The notes under the pieces were generated by a model. That model ran no database searches. It saw only the letters and a program-made list of their open reading frames with translations, and had not been told where the DNA came from. This document shows positions 1-7,051 of a stretch of 37,230 nt of DNA, one piece after another (the first letter of the stretch is position 1; each line of letters starts with the position of its first letter). This stretch comes from an uncultured Oscillibacter sp. (GTDB lineage Bacteria; Bacillota; Clostridia; Oscillospirales; Oscillospiraceae): NCBI GenBank assembly GCA_910587875.1, contig CAJUOD010000013.1, positions 1 through 37,230 of the forward strand. Direction: 5' to 3'. A program made the translations under genes and the position numbers.

Positions 1-1143
1 CTCCAGGGAGTTGACGGAGATGCAGCGGTCCGCCCGGAGCACGTCGTACATATAGAGCTCGTCGACCCGCTTCTTGGCCTCGTCCTGGAACGCCTGGTCG
101 CTGGGGGCGAAGTCCGTGTACTTATAGCCGAAGAGCTCGTCGGAGATCTCCCCGGTCAGCAGCACCCGGATATCCGTCCGCTCGTGGATGGCCTTGCAGC
201 AGAGGTACATGCCCATGCTGGCCCGGATGGTGGTGATGTCCCAGGTGCCAAGCTTGGCGATGAGCCCGTCCAGGGTGTCCAGAACCTCCTCCCGGGTCAT
301 GAGGACCTCGGTGTGGTCGGCCCCGATGTAGTCCGCCGCCTCCCGGGCGTATTTCAGGTCGATGGCGTCCGTGTCCATGCCGATGGCGAAGGTCCGGATT
401 TTCTTCCCCAGCACGATGGAGCTGATGGCGCAGACCAGGCTGGAGTCCAGCCCGCCGGAGAGCAGGAAGCCCAGGGGCGCGTCGGCGTCCAGGCGCTTGT
501 CGACCCCGGCGATGAGCTTGTCGCGGATATGTTTGCAGGCGGTCTCCAGGTCGTCCCGGCAGTACTCCTCCACGGTGGTCAGGTCGGCGTAGCGGACGAA
601 TTGTCCCCCGGCGTAGTAGTGTCCCGGCGGGAAGGGGCGGACCTCCTTGCACAGGCCCACCAGGTTTTTGGCCTCGCTGGCGAAGACGATGCCCCCCGCC
701 CGGTCGTAGCCGTAGAACAGTGGCCGGATGCCGATGGGGTCCCGGGCGGCGATGAGGGAGTCCGTCCTCCCGTCATAGAGGACCAGGGCGAACTCCGCGT
801 CCAGCCGGGAGAACATCTCCAGGCCGTACTCCCGGTAGAGGGGGAGCAGGATCTCGCAGTCGCTGCCGCTCTTGAAGGTATAGCCCTTTTCCTGGAGCTG
901 CCGCTTCAGGGGGCGGAAGCCGTAAATCTCACCGTTGCAGACCAGGTAGTCCTCCCCCAGCTGGAAGGGCTGCATGCCCTCCGGGGTCAGGCCCATGATG
1001 GCCAGGCGGTGGAAGCAGAGCCAGCCCGTGGGGGTCTCCACGACCCGGGACATGTCGGGCCCCCGGGAGACGGTCCGGTCGAAGAAGGGCATGAGCTCCT
1101 CCTTCGTGATTTCCTTCTTCTCAAAACCCATGATGGAACACAT
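1..1143 (-). CDS. asnB: asparagine synthase (glutamine-hydrolysing), 3' end outside window
   Basis: Makes asparagine from aspartate, glutamine and ATP in the cytoplasm. The visible 381 residues begin MCSIMGFEKK; Cys2 is the N-terminal nucleophile of the class II glutaminase domain (about 1-190). The PP-loop motif SGGLDSS at 229-235 marks the start of the synthetase domain. Family members are usually 500-600 residues, so the C-terminus lies beyond base 1. The ATG at 1143 is chosen because Cys2 must follow the initiator Met and a GGAGGTG lies 7 bases upstream. The gene stands alone behind an asparagine-type T-box leader, so it is expected to be induced when tRNA-Asn is uncharged. Identification is firm; nothing looks broken in the visible part. 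Confidence 0.95.
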   Translation of the reverse strand, partial: MCSIMGFEKKEITKEELMPFFDRTVSRGPDMSRVVETPTGWLCFHRLAIMGLTPEGMQPFQLGEDYLVCNGEIYGFRPLKRQLQEKGYTFKSGSDCEILLPLYREYGLEMFSRLDAEFALVLYDGRTDSLIAARDPIGIRPLFYGYDRAGGIVFASEAKNLVGLCKEVRPFPPGHYYAGGQFVRYADLTTVEEYCRDDLETACKHIRDKLIAGVDKRLDADAPLGFLLSGGLDSSLVCAISSIVLGKKIRTFAIGMDTDAIDLKYAREAADYIGADHTEVLMTREEVLDTLDGLIAKLGTWDITTIRASMGMYLCCKAIHERTDIRVLLTGEISDELFGYKYTDFAPSDQAFQDEAKKRVDELYMYDVLRADRCISVNSLE

Positions 1144-1165
1144 AGAAAGCACCTCCGAATGAAAA

Positions 1166-1470
1166 TAAAAACGCAGCTATCTCCTGAATCCTCAGGACGA
1201 ATAGCTGCTATCCGCGGTGCCACCTGACTTACCTCCCCGTCGGACCGGGGGCGGTCACCTTCAAGGCTCCAACAAGCCCGTGTGGGATAACGGTCACAAC
1301 CCGCCGCGCCTACTGCCGGGGAAGGGAGAGGTTCCCCGGGTTCAGCTTGGAGCTACGGAGTGTTCTTCCCGGAGGCTCTTTGCGCGGGGCTTGCACTGTC
1401 CCCCGCTCGCTGGGGCGGAACGCCCTCCGGTACTTTTCTCCATCAACGCCGTTCGCTTAATCGCTTTGTT
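1166..1470 (-). promoter_or_regulatory. T-box leader with Asn (AAC) specifier
   Basis: On the minus strand the leader carries the T-box core AGGTGGCACCGCGG (1212-1225). A terminator hairpin follows, with arms GCAGCTAT (1201-1208) and ATAGCTGC (1173-1180) and a T-rich tail TTTTTATTTT. Stem I can be folded: GGAG, then AAAAGTA, then CCGGAGG pair across to CCTCCGG, GAAGAACA and CTCC. This leaves codon AAC (1362-1364) in the specifier loop opposite the AGTA motif. AAC is an asparagine codon and matches the asnB gene just downstream. T-boxes sense the charging of a tRNA; here uncharged tRNA-Asn would stabilise the antiterminator and allow asnB transcription. Confidence 0.93.
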
Positions 1471-1477
1471 GTGTGAA

Positions 1478-1507
1478 AGCTTACACCCCGGACGGGGCCG
1501 CTGTCAA
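1478..1507 (-). promoter_or_regulatory. promoter of the asnB T-box transcript
   Basis: Minus-strand TTGACA (1502-1507) and TAAGCT (1478-1483) are separated by 18 bases. They sit just upstream of the first T-box stem. The -35 is perfect and the -10 is imperfect. Confidence 0.6.
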
Positions 1508-1612
1508 TGGAGGATGTGACAAAATCCAGGGGCCTCACGTAGTCATATTTCTACATAGTTGTATGATGTCTTTTCTCCGCGCACAAAACGGCGTGGTCTG
1601 ACTTTAAATGGG

Positions 1613-1652
1613 AAAAGCCGGGGCTGCTCCACGGTCTCGGAGCAGCCCCGGC
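1613..1652 (-). terminator. intrinsic terminator after lexA
   Basis: A perfect 14-bp hairpin (GCCGGGGCTGCTCC and its complement, 8-base loop) is followed on the minus strand by TTTT. It lies 27 bases past the lexA stop. The remaining 1508-1612 stretch shows no gene. Confidence 0.85.
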
Positions 1653-1678
1653 AGGGGATTTGATTCCCAAAAATCGGC

Positions 1679-2269
1679 TCAGTAATGCCGCACCACGGCG
1701 GCCACCTTGCCCAGGATTTTGGCGTAGGTGCCGTCGATGGGGGAGTAGTCGTCGTTCTCCGGCAGCAGCCAGACCTGACCCCCCCGGAGGGAGAGGCGCT
1801 TCACCGTGGCCTCGTCCTCAATCAGGGCCACCACGATCTCCCCGTGGCGGGCGGTGGGCTGGCTGTGGACCACCACCAGGTCTCCGGGCAGGATGCCCGC
1901 GTTCAGCATGGACTCGCCCCGGACCCGCAGGGCGAAGTACTCCCCCTCCCGGCCTCCGGCGTCGAAGGGGAGGTAGTCCTCGATGCACTCCTCCGCCAGG
2001 ATGGGGCTTCCGGCGGCCACATTGCCCACGATGGGCACCCGGTCCCTGGGGGCGGGGGCTTCCGTCAAGGCGATGGCCCGGCCCTTTCCGGCGCCCTTGG
2101 CGATGACCCCGGCCTCCTCCAGGTGCTTGAGGTGGAAGTGGACGGTGGAGGGGGACTTGAGCCCCACCGCGTCGCCGATCTCCCGGACGGAGGGCGGGTA
2201 GCCCTGGGTCTGGATGCAGGAGACGATGTAGTCGTAAACCTTCTGCTGCATATGGGTGAGCTTCGCCAT
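1679..2269 (-). CDS. lexA: LexA SOS repressor
   Basis: Transcriptional repressor of the DNA-damage (SOS) regulon. It is cut by self-cleavage when RecA is active. The 196 residues hold the N-terminal winged helix (about 1-65, with VREIGDAVGLKSPSTVHFHL as the recognition region) and a C-terminal S24 peptidase-like domain. The cleavage pair is Ala86-Gly87 in NVAAGSP; the catalytic Ser120 (RGESM) and Lys157 (EATVKR) are both present, so it should be functional. The start at 2269 has GGAGGT 9-10 bases upstream. Monocistronic, with its own promoter carrying a LexA-type operator (autoregulation) and a strong terminator behind it. Length and motifs fit the family exactly. Confidence 0.97.
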   Translation of the reverse strand: MAKLTHMQQKVYDYIVSCIQTQGYPPSVREIGDAVGLKSPSTVHFHLKHLEEAGVIAKGAGKGRAIALTEAPAPRDRVPIVGNVAAGSPILAEECIEDYLPFDAGGREGEYFALRVRGESMLNAGILPGDLVVVHSQPTARHGEIVVALIEDEATVKRLSLRGGQVWLLPENDDYSPIDGTYAKILGKVAAVVRHY

Positions 2270-2313
2270 AAAGAGGACCTCCCCGGCGCCCTGAGGGCGC
2301 GGTCATTTTCATC

Positions 2314-2353
2314 AGTATAGCACACAGGAGGGCAAAAAGCAAACATTTGTTTG
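2314..2353 (-). promoter_or_regulatory. lexA promoter with overlapping SOS box
   Basis: Minus-strand -35 TTGCTT (2337-2342) and -10 TATACT (2314-2319) have a 17-base spacer. CAAACATTTGTTTG (2340-2353, written on the plus strand) resembles the Gram-positive LexA box GAACNNNNGTTC, with A/T at the outer G/C. It overlaps the -35, so bound LexA would block RNA polymerase. Autoregulation is inference from position. Confidence 0.75.
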
Positions 2354-2369
2354 AAAAAATTTCAACAAG

Positions 2370-2403
2370 AAAAACCGCCCCTCAGGGACTCCTGAGGAGC
2401 GGT
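2370..2403 (-). terminator. intrinsic terminator after secG
   Basis: The hairpin ACCGCTCCTCAGG...CCTGAGGGGCGGT on the minus strand is followed by TTTTTCTT. It begins 14 bases past the secG stop. Confidence 0.8.
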
Positions 2404-2417
2404 CTCTTTTGCTTCGC

Positions 2418-2648
2418 TCAGCCGAGGATCAGCAGGATCAGGGTCAGGACCAGGAACAGGGCGCCGATCCACTTGGTGGCCCGGGCCAGCTTGGCGTCCA
2501 TGGTCTTGGCCTTGTTCTTGGCCAGGAAGGAGTCGGCCACGCCGCCGATGGCGCCGGAGAGGCCGGCGCTCTTGCCGGACTGGAACAGGACAATGAGGAT
2601 GATGCCCAGCCCGCAGAGGAGCTGCAAAATGGTGATGGCGAGTTTCAA
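2418..2648 (-). CDS. secG: preprotein translocase subunit SecG
   Basis: Small membrane partner of SecYE in the protein export channel. The 76 residues have two hydrophobic segments (about 1-22 and 58-76), with the loop FQSGKSAGLSGAIGG between them, the conserved SecG signature. The start codon is TTG at 2648, set by GGAGGT 8 bases upstream; no ATG lies nearby in frame. Transcribed alone from a near-consensus promoter and followed by a terminator. Length is typical for Firmicutes. Confidence 0.92.
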   Translation of the reverse strand: MKLAITILQLLCGLGIILIVLFQSGKSAGLSGAIGGVADSFLAKNKAKTMDAKLARATKWIGALFLVLTLILLILG

Positions 2649-2706
2649 GACGTTCTACCTCCAAATTGAATCACGCGAAGCGTGAAGCGTTGTTTGACAG
2701 CTTCCT

Positions 2707-2735
2707 ATCATACCACAACGTTTCCCGGTTTTCAA
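2707..2735 (-). promoter_or_regulatory. promoter of secG
   Basis: Minus-strand TTGAAA (2730-2735), 17-base spacer, TATGAT (2707-2712). It lies about 60 bases upstream of the secG start. Confidence 0.8.
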
Positions 2736-2774
2736 GGGGTATTCGAGAAAATTCTCCGGGAATTCTCCAGGGGC

Positions 2775-3989
2775 TCAGCCCTGGTCCCGCATGTCCGCCT
2801 TGAGCTCCGCCAGGGTGAGGCCCTCGGCCTCCCAGTCGGCCTCCAGCACGGGGGCCAGGGAGACGGAGATGTACAGGCTGTTGCCCGCCTCATAGGCCCC
2901 GGAAGTGACGCCCACCACATGGCCGTAGACGTTCAGCAGAGCCCCGCCGCTGCTCCCGTGGGAGATATCCGCGGTGTTGACTACGCAGGGGGCGCTGAAT
3001 TTCGAGATCTGGTGGTCCGTGGCGCTGACGATGCCCTCGCTGATGGCGGGGGTGATGCCCAGGGGCACGCCCAGGGTGTAGATCCGGTCCCCCCGGCGGA
3101 GGGCGGGTTCCTCCGCGATTTCCAGGAAGGAGAAGAAGGGGACCTCGGTCTTATCCGTGGAGGTTTTGGAGACCCGCAGCAGGACCAGGTCGGCGTCCGG
3201 GTCGGCGAACAGCACCCGGTCCACCGGGAAGGTCTCTCCAGTGATGAGGGTGGCGGTGGCCCGGACGGCGCCCTCGATGGTGTGGTAGTTGGTGACGGCC
3301 AGCCCGTCGGCGGAGACGAAGAAGCCGCTGCCCCCGTTGCTCCGGAGGTCCTTTTTATAGGCGTTTTCCGTGTAGTACACGTCCAGCTGGAAGGCGGCGG
3401 CCATGTGCCGGTCCGCGACCTGCCGGGCGCTGAGCTCCTCCGGGAAGAGGGGCTGAATCTGGGCCTGGGTGCAGCGGCCCTTCTCCGCCAGGCCCTGGGC
3501 CAGGGTGCCGCCCTCCCCGGCGGGGAAGGTCAGGGCGTCCAGGGCCAGCTGGTAGAGATCCCCCAGGGTGAGGGTCTCGCCATAGTCCCGGGTGGTCAGG
3601 GCCGCCCGGCGGGCGAAGAGGTCCGCGTTCTCGCCGGTGAAGCCCTCATAGCCCAGCAGCCGCAGCAGGGAGGCGCAGAACTCGGCGGTAGGCAGGGGCT
3701 CGTCCTGTCCGCCGGTGACGGTGACCCAGCCCTTGGACACGGCGTAGTCCTGGGCGCCGGAGGGCATGTCTGCCCGGACGGCACCGGAGAGGCGCACCAG
3801 CAGGTTTGTCCCGTCCAGCCGGTCGGCGGGGCGGTTCAAGACCTCATCCGAGGGGACGGCGTCGATGAGGCCGAGGCCCGCCAGGGTCCCGGCGGCCCGG
3901 CGGGATTCCCCTTCCAGGGCGGCGGCGGAGGGGACCGCGCCCAGAAGCAGGATCAAGGCGCAGAGCAGGGAGAGAATACGTGTTTTCAT
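2775..3989 (-). CDS. secreted trypsin-like serine protease (HtrA-type fold, no PDZ)
   Basis: Exported S1-family protease of 404 residues. A signal peptide covers residues 1-24 (hydrophobic core LLCALILLLGAVP, likely cut after SAAA). Residues 30-180 form a poorly conserved region with an SLH-like flavour. Residues 205-385 form the peptidase domain with a recognisable triad: His236 (NYHTIEG), Asp267 (DADLVLL) and Ser347 (GSSGG). HtrA/DegP enzymes usually continue into PDZ domains; this one stops right after the peptidase domain. The start at 3989 is preferred over longer in-frame ORF starts because it begins the signal peptide and has GGAGG 9 bases upstream. Monocistronic. It may act in envelope quality control; the substrate is unknown. 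Confidence 0.85.
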   Translation of the reverse strand: MKTRILSLLCALILLLGAVPSAAALEGESRRAAGTLAGLGLIDAVPSDEVLNRPADRLDGTNLLVRLSGAVRADMPSGAQDYAVSKGWVTVTGGQDEPLPTAEFCASLLRLLGYEGFTGENADLFARRAALTTRDYGETLTLGDLYQLALDALTFPAGEGGTLAQGLAEKGRCTQAQIQPLFPEELSARQVADRHMAAAFQLDVYYTENAYKKDLRSNGGSGFFVSADGLAVTNYHTIEGAVRATATLITGETFPVDRVLFADPDADLVLLRVSKTSTDKTEVPFFSFLEIAEEPALRRGDRIYTLGVPLGITPAISEGIVSATDHQISKFSAPCVVNTADISHGSSGGALLNVYGHVVGVTSGAYEAGNSLYISVSLAPVLEADWEAEGLTLAELKADMRDQG

Positions 3990-4020
3990 GGGATAAGCCT
4001 CCGTTAAGAATAGTCGTTTT

Positions 4021-4049
4021 ATTGTAGCACGGCGGGGCGGGCTTTGCAA
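4021..4049 (-). promoter_or_regulatory. promoter of the secreted protease
   Basis: Minus-strand TTGCAA (4044-4049), 17-base spacer, TACAAT (4021-4026). The -35 lies in the centre of the GC-rich palindrome at 4034-4058. Confidence 0.65.
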
Positions 4050-4058
4050 GCCCGCCCC
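4034..4058. repeat. GC-rich perfect palindrome between divergent promoters
   Basis: Arms GGGGCGGGCTT and AAGCCCGCCCC (11 bp each) flank TGC. It sits between the divergent protease and deoC promoters and contains the protease -35. It could be an operator or a dispersed intergenic palindrome; there is no T-run, so it is not a classical terminator. Confidence 0.6.
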
Positions 4059-4061
4059 TAC

Positions 4062-4090
4062 TGGACAGGCGTGGAAAAGTCTGGTATACT
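4062..4090 (+). promoter_or_regulatory. promoter of deoC-deoD
   Basis: TGGACA (4062-4067), 17-base spacer, TATACT (4085-4090), about 60 bases before deoC. Confidence 0.7.
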
Positions 4091-4149
4091 CAAAAAGCGG
4101 ACCTTTCCCCGGACGCCGGGATATTAACATGATAAAGGAGAACGCTGAA

Positions 4150-4806
4150 ATGGAACTGAAGGAAATCCTTGGAAAGTGCGACCACACCCTGCTGGCCCAG
4201 GGAGCCACCTGGGAGGAGATCAAGGCCATCTGCGACGACGGGATGAAATATGGGTGCGCCAGCGTCTGCATCCCCGCCAGCTACGTGAAACAGGCGGCGG
4301 AGTACGTCCAGGGCAAGCTGCCCATCTGCACCGTCATCGGCTTCCCCAACGGGTACGACACCACCATGGCGAAATGCTTCATGGCCTCCGAAGCGGTCAA
4401 GGACGGAGCCAGCGAGGTGGACATGGTCATCAACATCGGCTGGGTGAAGGACCGGAAATGGGACGAGCTGCTTCAGGAGATCATGTTTGTGAAAGCGGCC
4501 TGCGCGGGGAAGCTTCTGAAGGTCATCATCGAGTGCTGCCTCCTCACGGACGAGGAGAAAATCCAAATGTGCGGCATCGTCACCGCCGCCGGGGCGGACT
4601 ACATCAAGACCTCCACGGGCTTCGGCGGCGGCGGGGCCACCCGGGAGGACGTGGCCCTGTTCGCCAAGCACATCGGGCCCAATGTGAAAATCAAGGCCGC
4701 CGGAGGCATCGCGGATCTGAAGGATGCGGAGGACTTTATCAACCTGGGGGCCTCCCGCCTGGGCACCAGCCGCATCGTCAAGGCCGTGAAGGCCATGGAG
4801 GGCTGA
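4150..4806 (+). CDS. deoC: deoxyribose-phosphate aldolase
   Basis: Splits 2-deoxyribose 5-phosphate into glyceraldehyde 3-phosphate and acetaldehyde, the last step of deoxynucleoside breakdown. The 218 residues form one class I aldolase TIM barrel. The Schiff-base lysine is Lys153 in YIKTSTGFG, the proton-relay lysine is Lys182 in KIKAAGG, and Asp91 of EVDMVINIG completes the site. The ATG at 4150 is chosen over one 21 bases earlier because GGAG sits 9 bases before it. The stop is one base before the deoD start, so the two are translated from one message. Length is normal for the short bacterial form. Confidence 0.95.
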   Translation: MELKEILGKCDHTLLAQGATWEEIKAICDDGMKYGCASVCIPASYVKQAAEYVQGKLPICTVIGFPNGYDTTMAKCFMASEAVKDGASEVDMVINIGWVKDRKWDELLQEIMFVKAACAGKLLKVIIECCLLTDEEKIQMCGIVTAAGADYIKTSTGFGGGGATREDVALFAKHIGPNVKIKAAGGIADLKDAEDFINLGASRLGTSRIVKAVKAMEG

Positions 4807-4807
4807 G

Positions 4808-5524
4808 ATGGGCACCCCGCACAACGAGGCCGCCCAGGGCGATTTTGCCAAAACGGTCCTCATGCCCGGCGACCCCCTCCGGGCGAAGTTCATCGCGGAG
4901 ACCTTCTTGGAAAGCCCCCGGCTGGTGAACAACGTCCGGGGCATCCAGGGCTGGACGGGGACTTACCACGGCGTCCCGGTCTCCGCCATGGCTTCCGGCA
5001 TGGGTATCCCCAGCATCGGCATCTACGCCCACGAGCTCTTCCACTTCTACGGGGTGGAGAATATCATCCGGGTGGGCACCACCGGAGCCCTCAGCGAGAA
5101 GCTGAAGCTCCGGGACGTGGTCCTGGCCCAGGGGGCCTGCACAGACTCCAATTTCGCCAGCCACCTGCGGCTCCCCGGCGTCTTCGCCCCCATCGCGGAC
5201 TTTACCCTGCTGGAGGCCGCCGTGGCGGCGGCCCGGAAAAAGGGCGTGGAGCCCCCAGTGGGCAATATTCTAAGCTCTGACGTGTTCTATTACAAGCACG
5301 GCAGCGGCCTGGAGTGGGCCCCCATGGGGGTGCTGGCCATCGACATGGAGACGGCGGGCCTCTACACCACCGCCGCCGAGGCGGGCAAGCGGGCCCTGAC
5401 CATCTGCACCGTCACGGACAACCTGGTGACAAAGGAGCAGCTTCCCCCGGCGGAGCGGCAGAGCTCCCTGACGGAGATGATGGAGATCGCCCTGGAGACC
5501 GCCGTCCAAATGGCGGGAAGGTGA
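4808..5524 (+). CDS. deoD: purine nucleoside phosphorylase, DeoD type
   Basis: Phosphorolyses purine (deoxy)nucleosides to the free base and (deoxy)ribose 1-phosphate. The 238 residues closely follow the hexameric DeoD family: the N-terminal TPHNEA...GDFAKTVLMPGDPLRAKFIAE region, GMGIPS, the IRVGTTGAL phosphate-binding stretch, and DMETAGLY near the ribose site. The TVTDNLV segment near residue 205 carries the catalytic Asp. It follows deoC with a single base between stop and start. Beside the nucleoside transporter genes it completes an uptake-and-breakdown route. No deoB or pyrimidine phosphorylase is seen in the window. Confidence 0.94.
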   Translation: MGTPHNEAAQGDFAKTVLMPGDPLRAKFIAETFLESPRLVNNVRGIQGWTGTYHGVPVSAMASGMGIPSIGIYAHELFHFYGVENIIRVGTTGALSEKLKLRDVVLAQGACTDSNFASHLRLPGVFAPIADFTLLEAAVAAARKKGVEPPVGNILSSDVFYYKHGSGLEWAPMGVLAIDMETAGLYTTAAEAGKRALTICTVTDNLVTKEQLPPAERQSSLTEMMEIALETAVQMAGR

Positions 5525-5576
5525 GAGGACGGGATTCCGGCGTTTTTCCCAAAAGGAAAACATTTTGCAAATTTCC

Positions 5577-5605
5577 TTGAAATTGATGGAAGGTATTGTT
5601 ATAAT
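5577..5605 (+). promoter_or_regulatory. promoter of the nucleoside-binding lipoprotein gene
   Basis: TTGAAA (5577-5582), 17-base spacer, perfect TATAAT (5600-5605). A TTTGCAAA octamer stands 5 bases upstream of the -35, as it does near the next transporter promoter. Confidence 0.85.
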
Positions 5606-5675
5606 GGGCTTGGCCCTCTGAGGCCGAGATCTCCGGCCCTGCCCGGAGAAACATATGGAAGGAAGGTTGATACCA

Positions 5676-6872
5676 ATGAAGAAGTTATTTGCGATCCTGC
5701 TGACTTTGGCGATGGTTCTGTCCCTGGCCGCCTGCGGCGGCGGAGACTCCGGCAAGACCGACGCGCCCGCCGACGGCGGCGCCCAGCAGGAGCCCGCCCA
5801 GACCCCCGCCGAACCCGCCGACGACGGCGGCTCTGAGGGCGGAGCGGACATCCGGGTCGCCATGATCACGGACTACGGCGACATCACGGACCAGTCCTTC
5901 AACCAGACCACCTACGAGGCCAGCAAGGCCTGGTGCGAGGCCAACGGCGTGGAATTCACCTACTACAAGCCCGCCGGAGACTCCACCGCCGAGCGCGTGG
6001 CCATGGTGGAAAAGGCCGCGGACGAGGACTACAATGTCATCGTCATGCCGGGCTTCGCCTTCGGCGAGACCATTACGGAAGTGGCCGACGTCTATCCTGA
6101 GATCAGCTTCATCGCCCTGGACGTCAGCGAGGGCGACGTGGGCGGAACGGTGCCCGGCAATGTGTACTGCGCCGTCTATAAGGAAGAGCTCTGCGGCTAC
6201 ATGGCCGGCTACGCCGCCGTGAAGCTGGGCTACACCCACCTGGGCTACCTGGGCGGCATGGCCGTTCCCGCCGTGCAGCGCTTCGGCTACGGCTATGTCC
6301 AGGGCATCGACGCCGCGGCCGGCGAGCTGGGCGTGGACGCCACTGTGGAATATGTCTACGGCAACCAGTTCTTCGGAGACCCCGATATCACGGCCTACAC
6401 CGACAACTGGTATCAGAACCTGGGCGTGGAATGCGTCTTCGCCTGCGGCGGCGGCATCTGCACCTCCGCCGGTGAGGCGGCCGCCAAGGTCCCCGGAACC
6501 AAGGTCATCGGCGTGGACGTGGACCAGAGCTTCAACCTGGACGCGGCCTACGGCGAGGGCGTGACCCTGACCTCCGCCATGAAGGGCCTGGCCGCCACGG
6601 TCAACCACATGCTGGACGAAGTGGCCGCGGGGAACTTCGGCAACTACGCCGGCAAGGCCGAGGCCCTGGGCCTGGTCTCCGGTGACGATCCCAGTGCCAA
6701 CTACGTGCTGATCCCCATGGAGACCACCCAGTGGGGCGACGGCTTCTCCCAGGACGACTACAAGGCCCTGGTGAAGGATATGTTCGACGGGAAAATCACG
6801 GTCTCCGACGATATCTCCGCCATGCCCGCCGTCTCCAATATCACGGTCAACGATCTGGGCAACATCAAATAA
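5676..6872 (+). CDS. BMP-family nucleoside-binding lipoprotein of an ABC importer
   Basis: Membrane-anchored substrate-binding protein that catches nucleosides outside the cell for the ABC system encoded next. The 398 residues open with a lipoprotein signal peptide whose lipobox is LAAC (Cys20). A low-complexity Gly/Asp/Pro/Ala linker (about 25-60) follows, then a Bmp/PnrA periplasmic-binding fold beginning IRVAMITDYGDITDQSFNQ. The internal motif VIGVDVDQS is also typical. The start at 5676 gives the signal peptide directly; an earlier in-frame ATG at 5655 would add seven residues. It has its own promoter and a strong terminator, a common way to make more binding protein than transporter. B. 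subtilis NupN is the nearest named analogue. Confidence 0.92.
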   Translation: MKKLFAILLTLAMVLSLAACGGGDSGKTDAPADGGAQQEPAQTPAEPADDGGSEGGADIRVAMITDYGDITDQSFNQTTYEASKAWCEANGVEFTYYKPAGDSTAERVAMVEKAADEDYNVIVMPGFAFGETITEVADVYPEISFIALDVSEGDVGGTVPGNVYCAVYKEELCGYMAGYAAVKLGYTHLGYLGGMAVPAVQRFGYGYVQGIDAAAGELGVDATVEYVYGNQFFGDPDITAYTDNWYQNLGVECVFACGGGICTSAGEAAAKVPGTKVIGVDVDQSFNLDAAYGEGVTLTSAMKGLAATVNHMLDEVAAGNFGNYAGKAEALGLVSGDDPSANYVLIPMETTQWGDGFSQDDYKALVKDMFDGKITVSDDISAMPAVSNITVNDLGNIK

Positions 6873-6890
6873 TCAACCCCTCAGGCAAAA

Positions 6891-6922
6891 CGAGGACGGG
6901 ATGTTCCCGTCCTCGTTTTTTT
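6891..6922 (+). terminator. intrinsic terminator after the binding protein gene
   Basis: A hairpin with arms CGAGGACGGGA and TCCCGTCCTCG is followed by a run of seven or more T. It separates the abundant binding-protein message from the ATPase/permease operon. Confidence 0.92.
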
Positions 6923-6968
6923 GCCCTCCTCGGCCCGTCGGGCCTTGTAAAAATTTGCAAAAAATGCT

Positions 6969-6997
6969 TTGAAATCTCCGCCGGGTTATGGTATAAT
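6969..6997 (+). promoter_or_regulatory. promoter of the ATPase-permease operon
   Basis: TTGAAA (6969-6974), 17-base spacer, TATAAT (6992-6997). TTTGCAAA again lies just upstream of the -35. Confidence 0.85.
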
Positions 6998-7051
6998 AAA
7001 CAAGAGCCGTTTTTTCAAGGACGGCTTCGGGAAACAGAGAAGGAGGAGGTT

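Noticed and set aside
2682..4007. A 441-codon plus-strand open frame
   Set aside because: It is the shadow of the secreted protease gene, which has signal peptide, catalytic triad and ribosome binding site on the other strand.
5606..5675. Possible purine riboswitch before the nucleoside-binding protein
   Set aside because: Only about 70 bases separate promoter and start, and the conserved purine-riboswitch loop sequences are not there.
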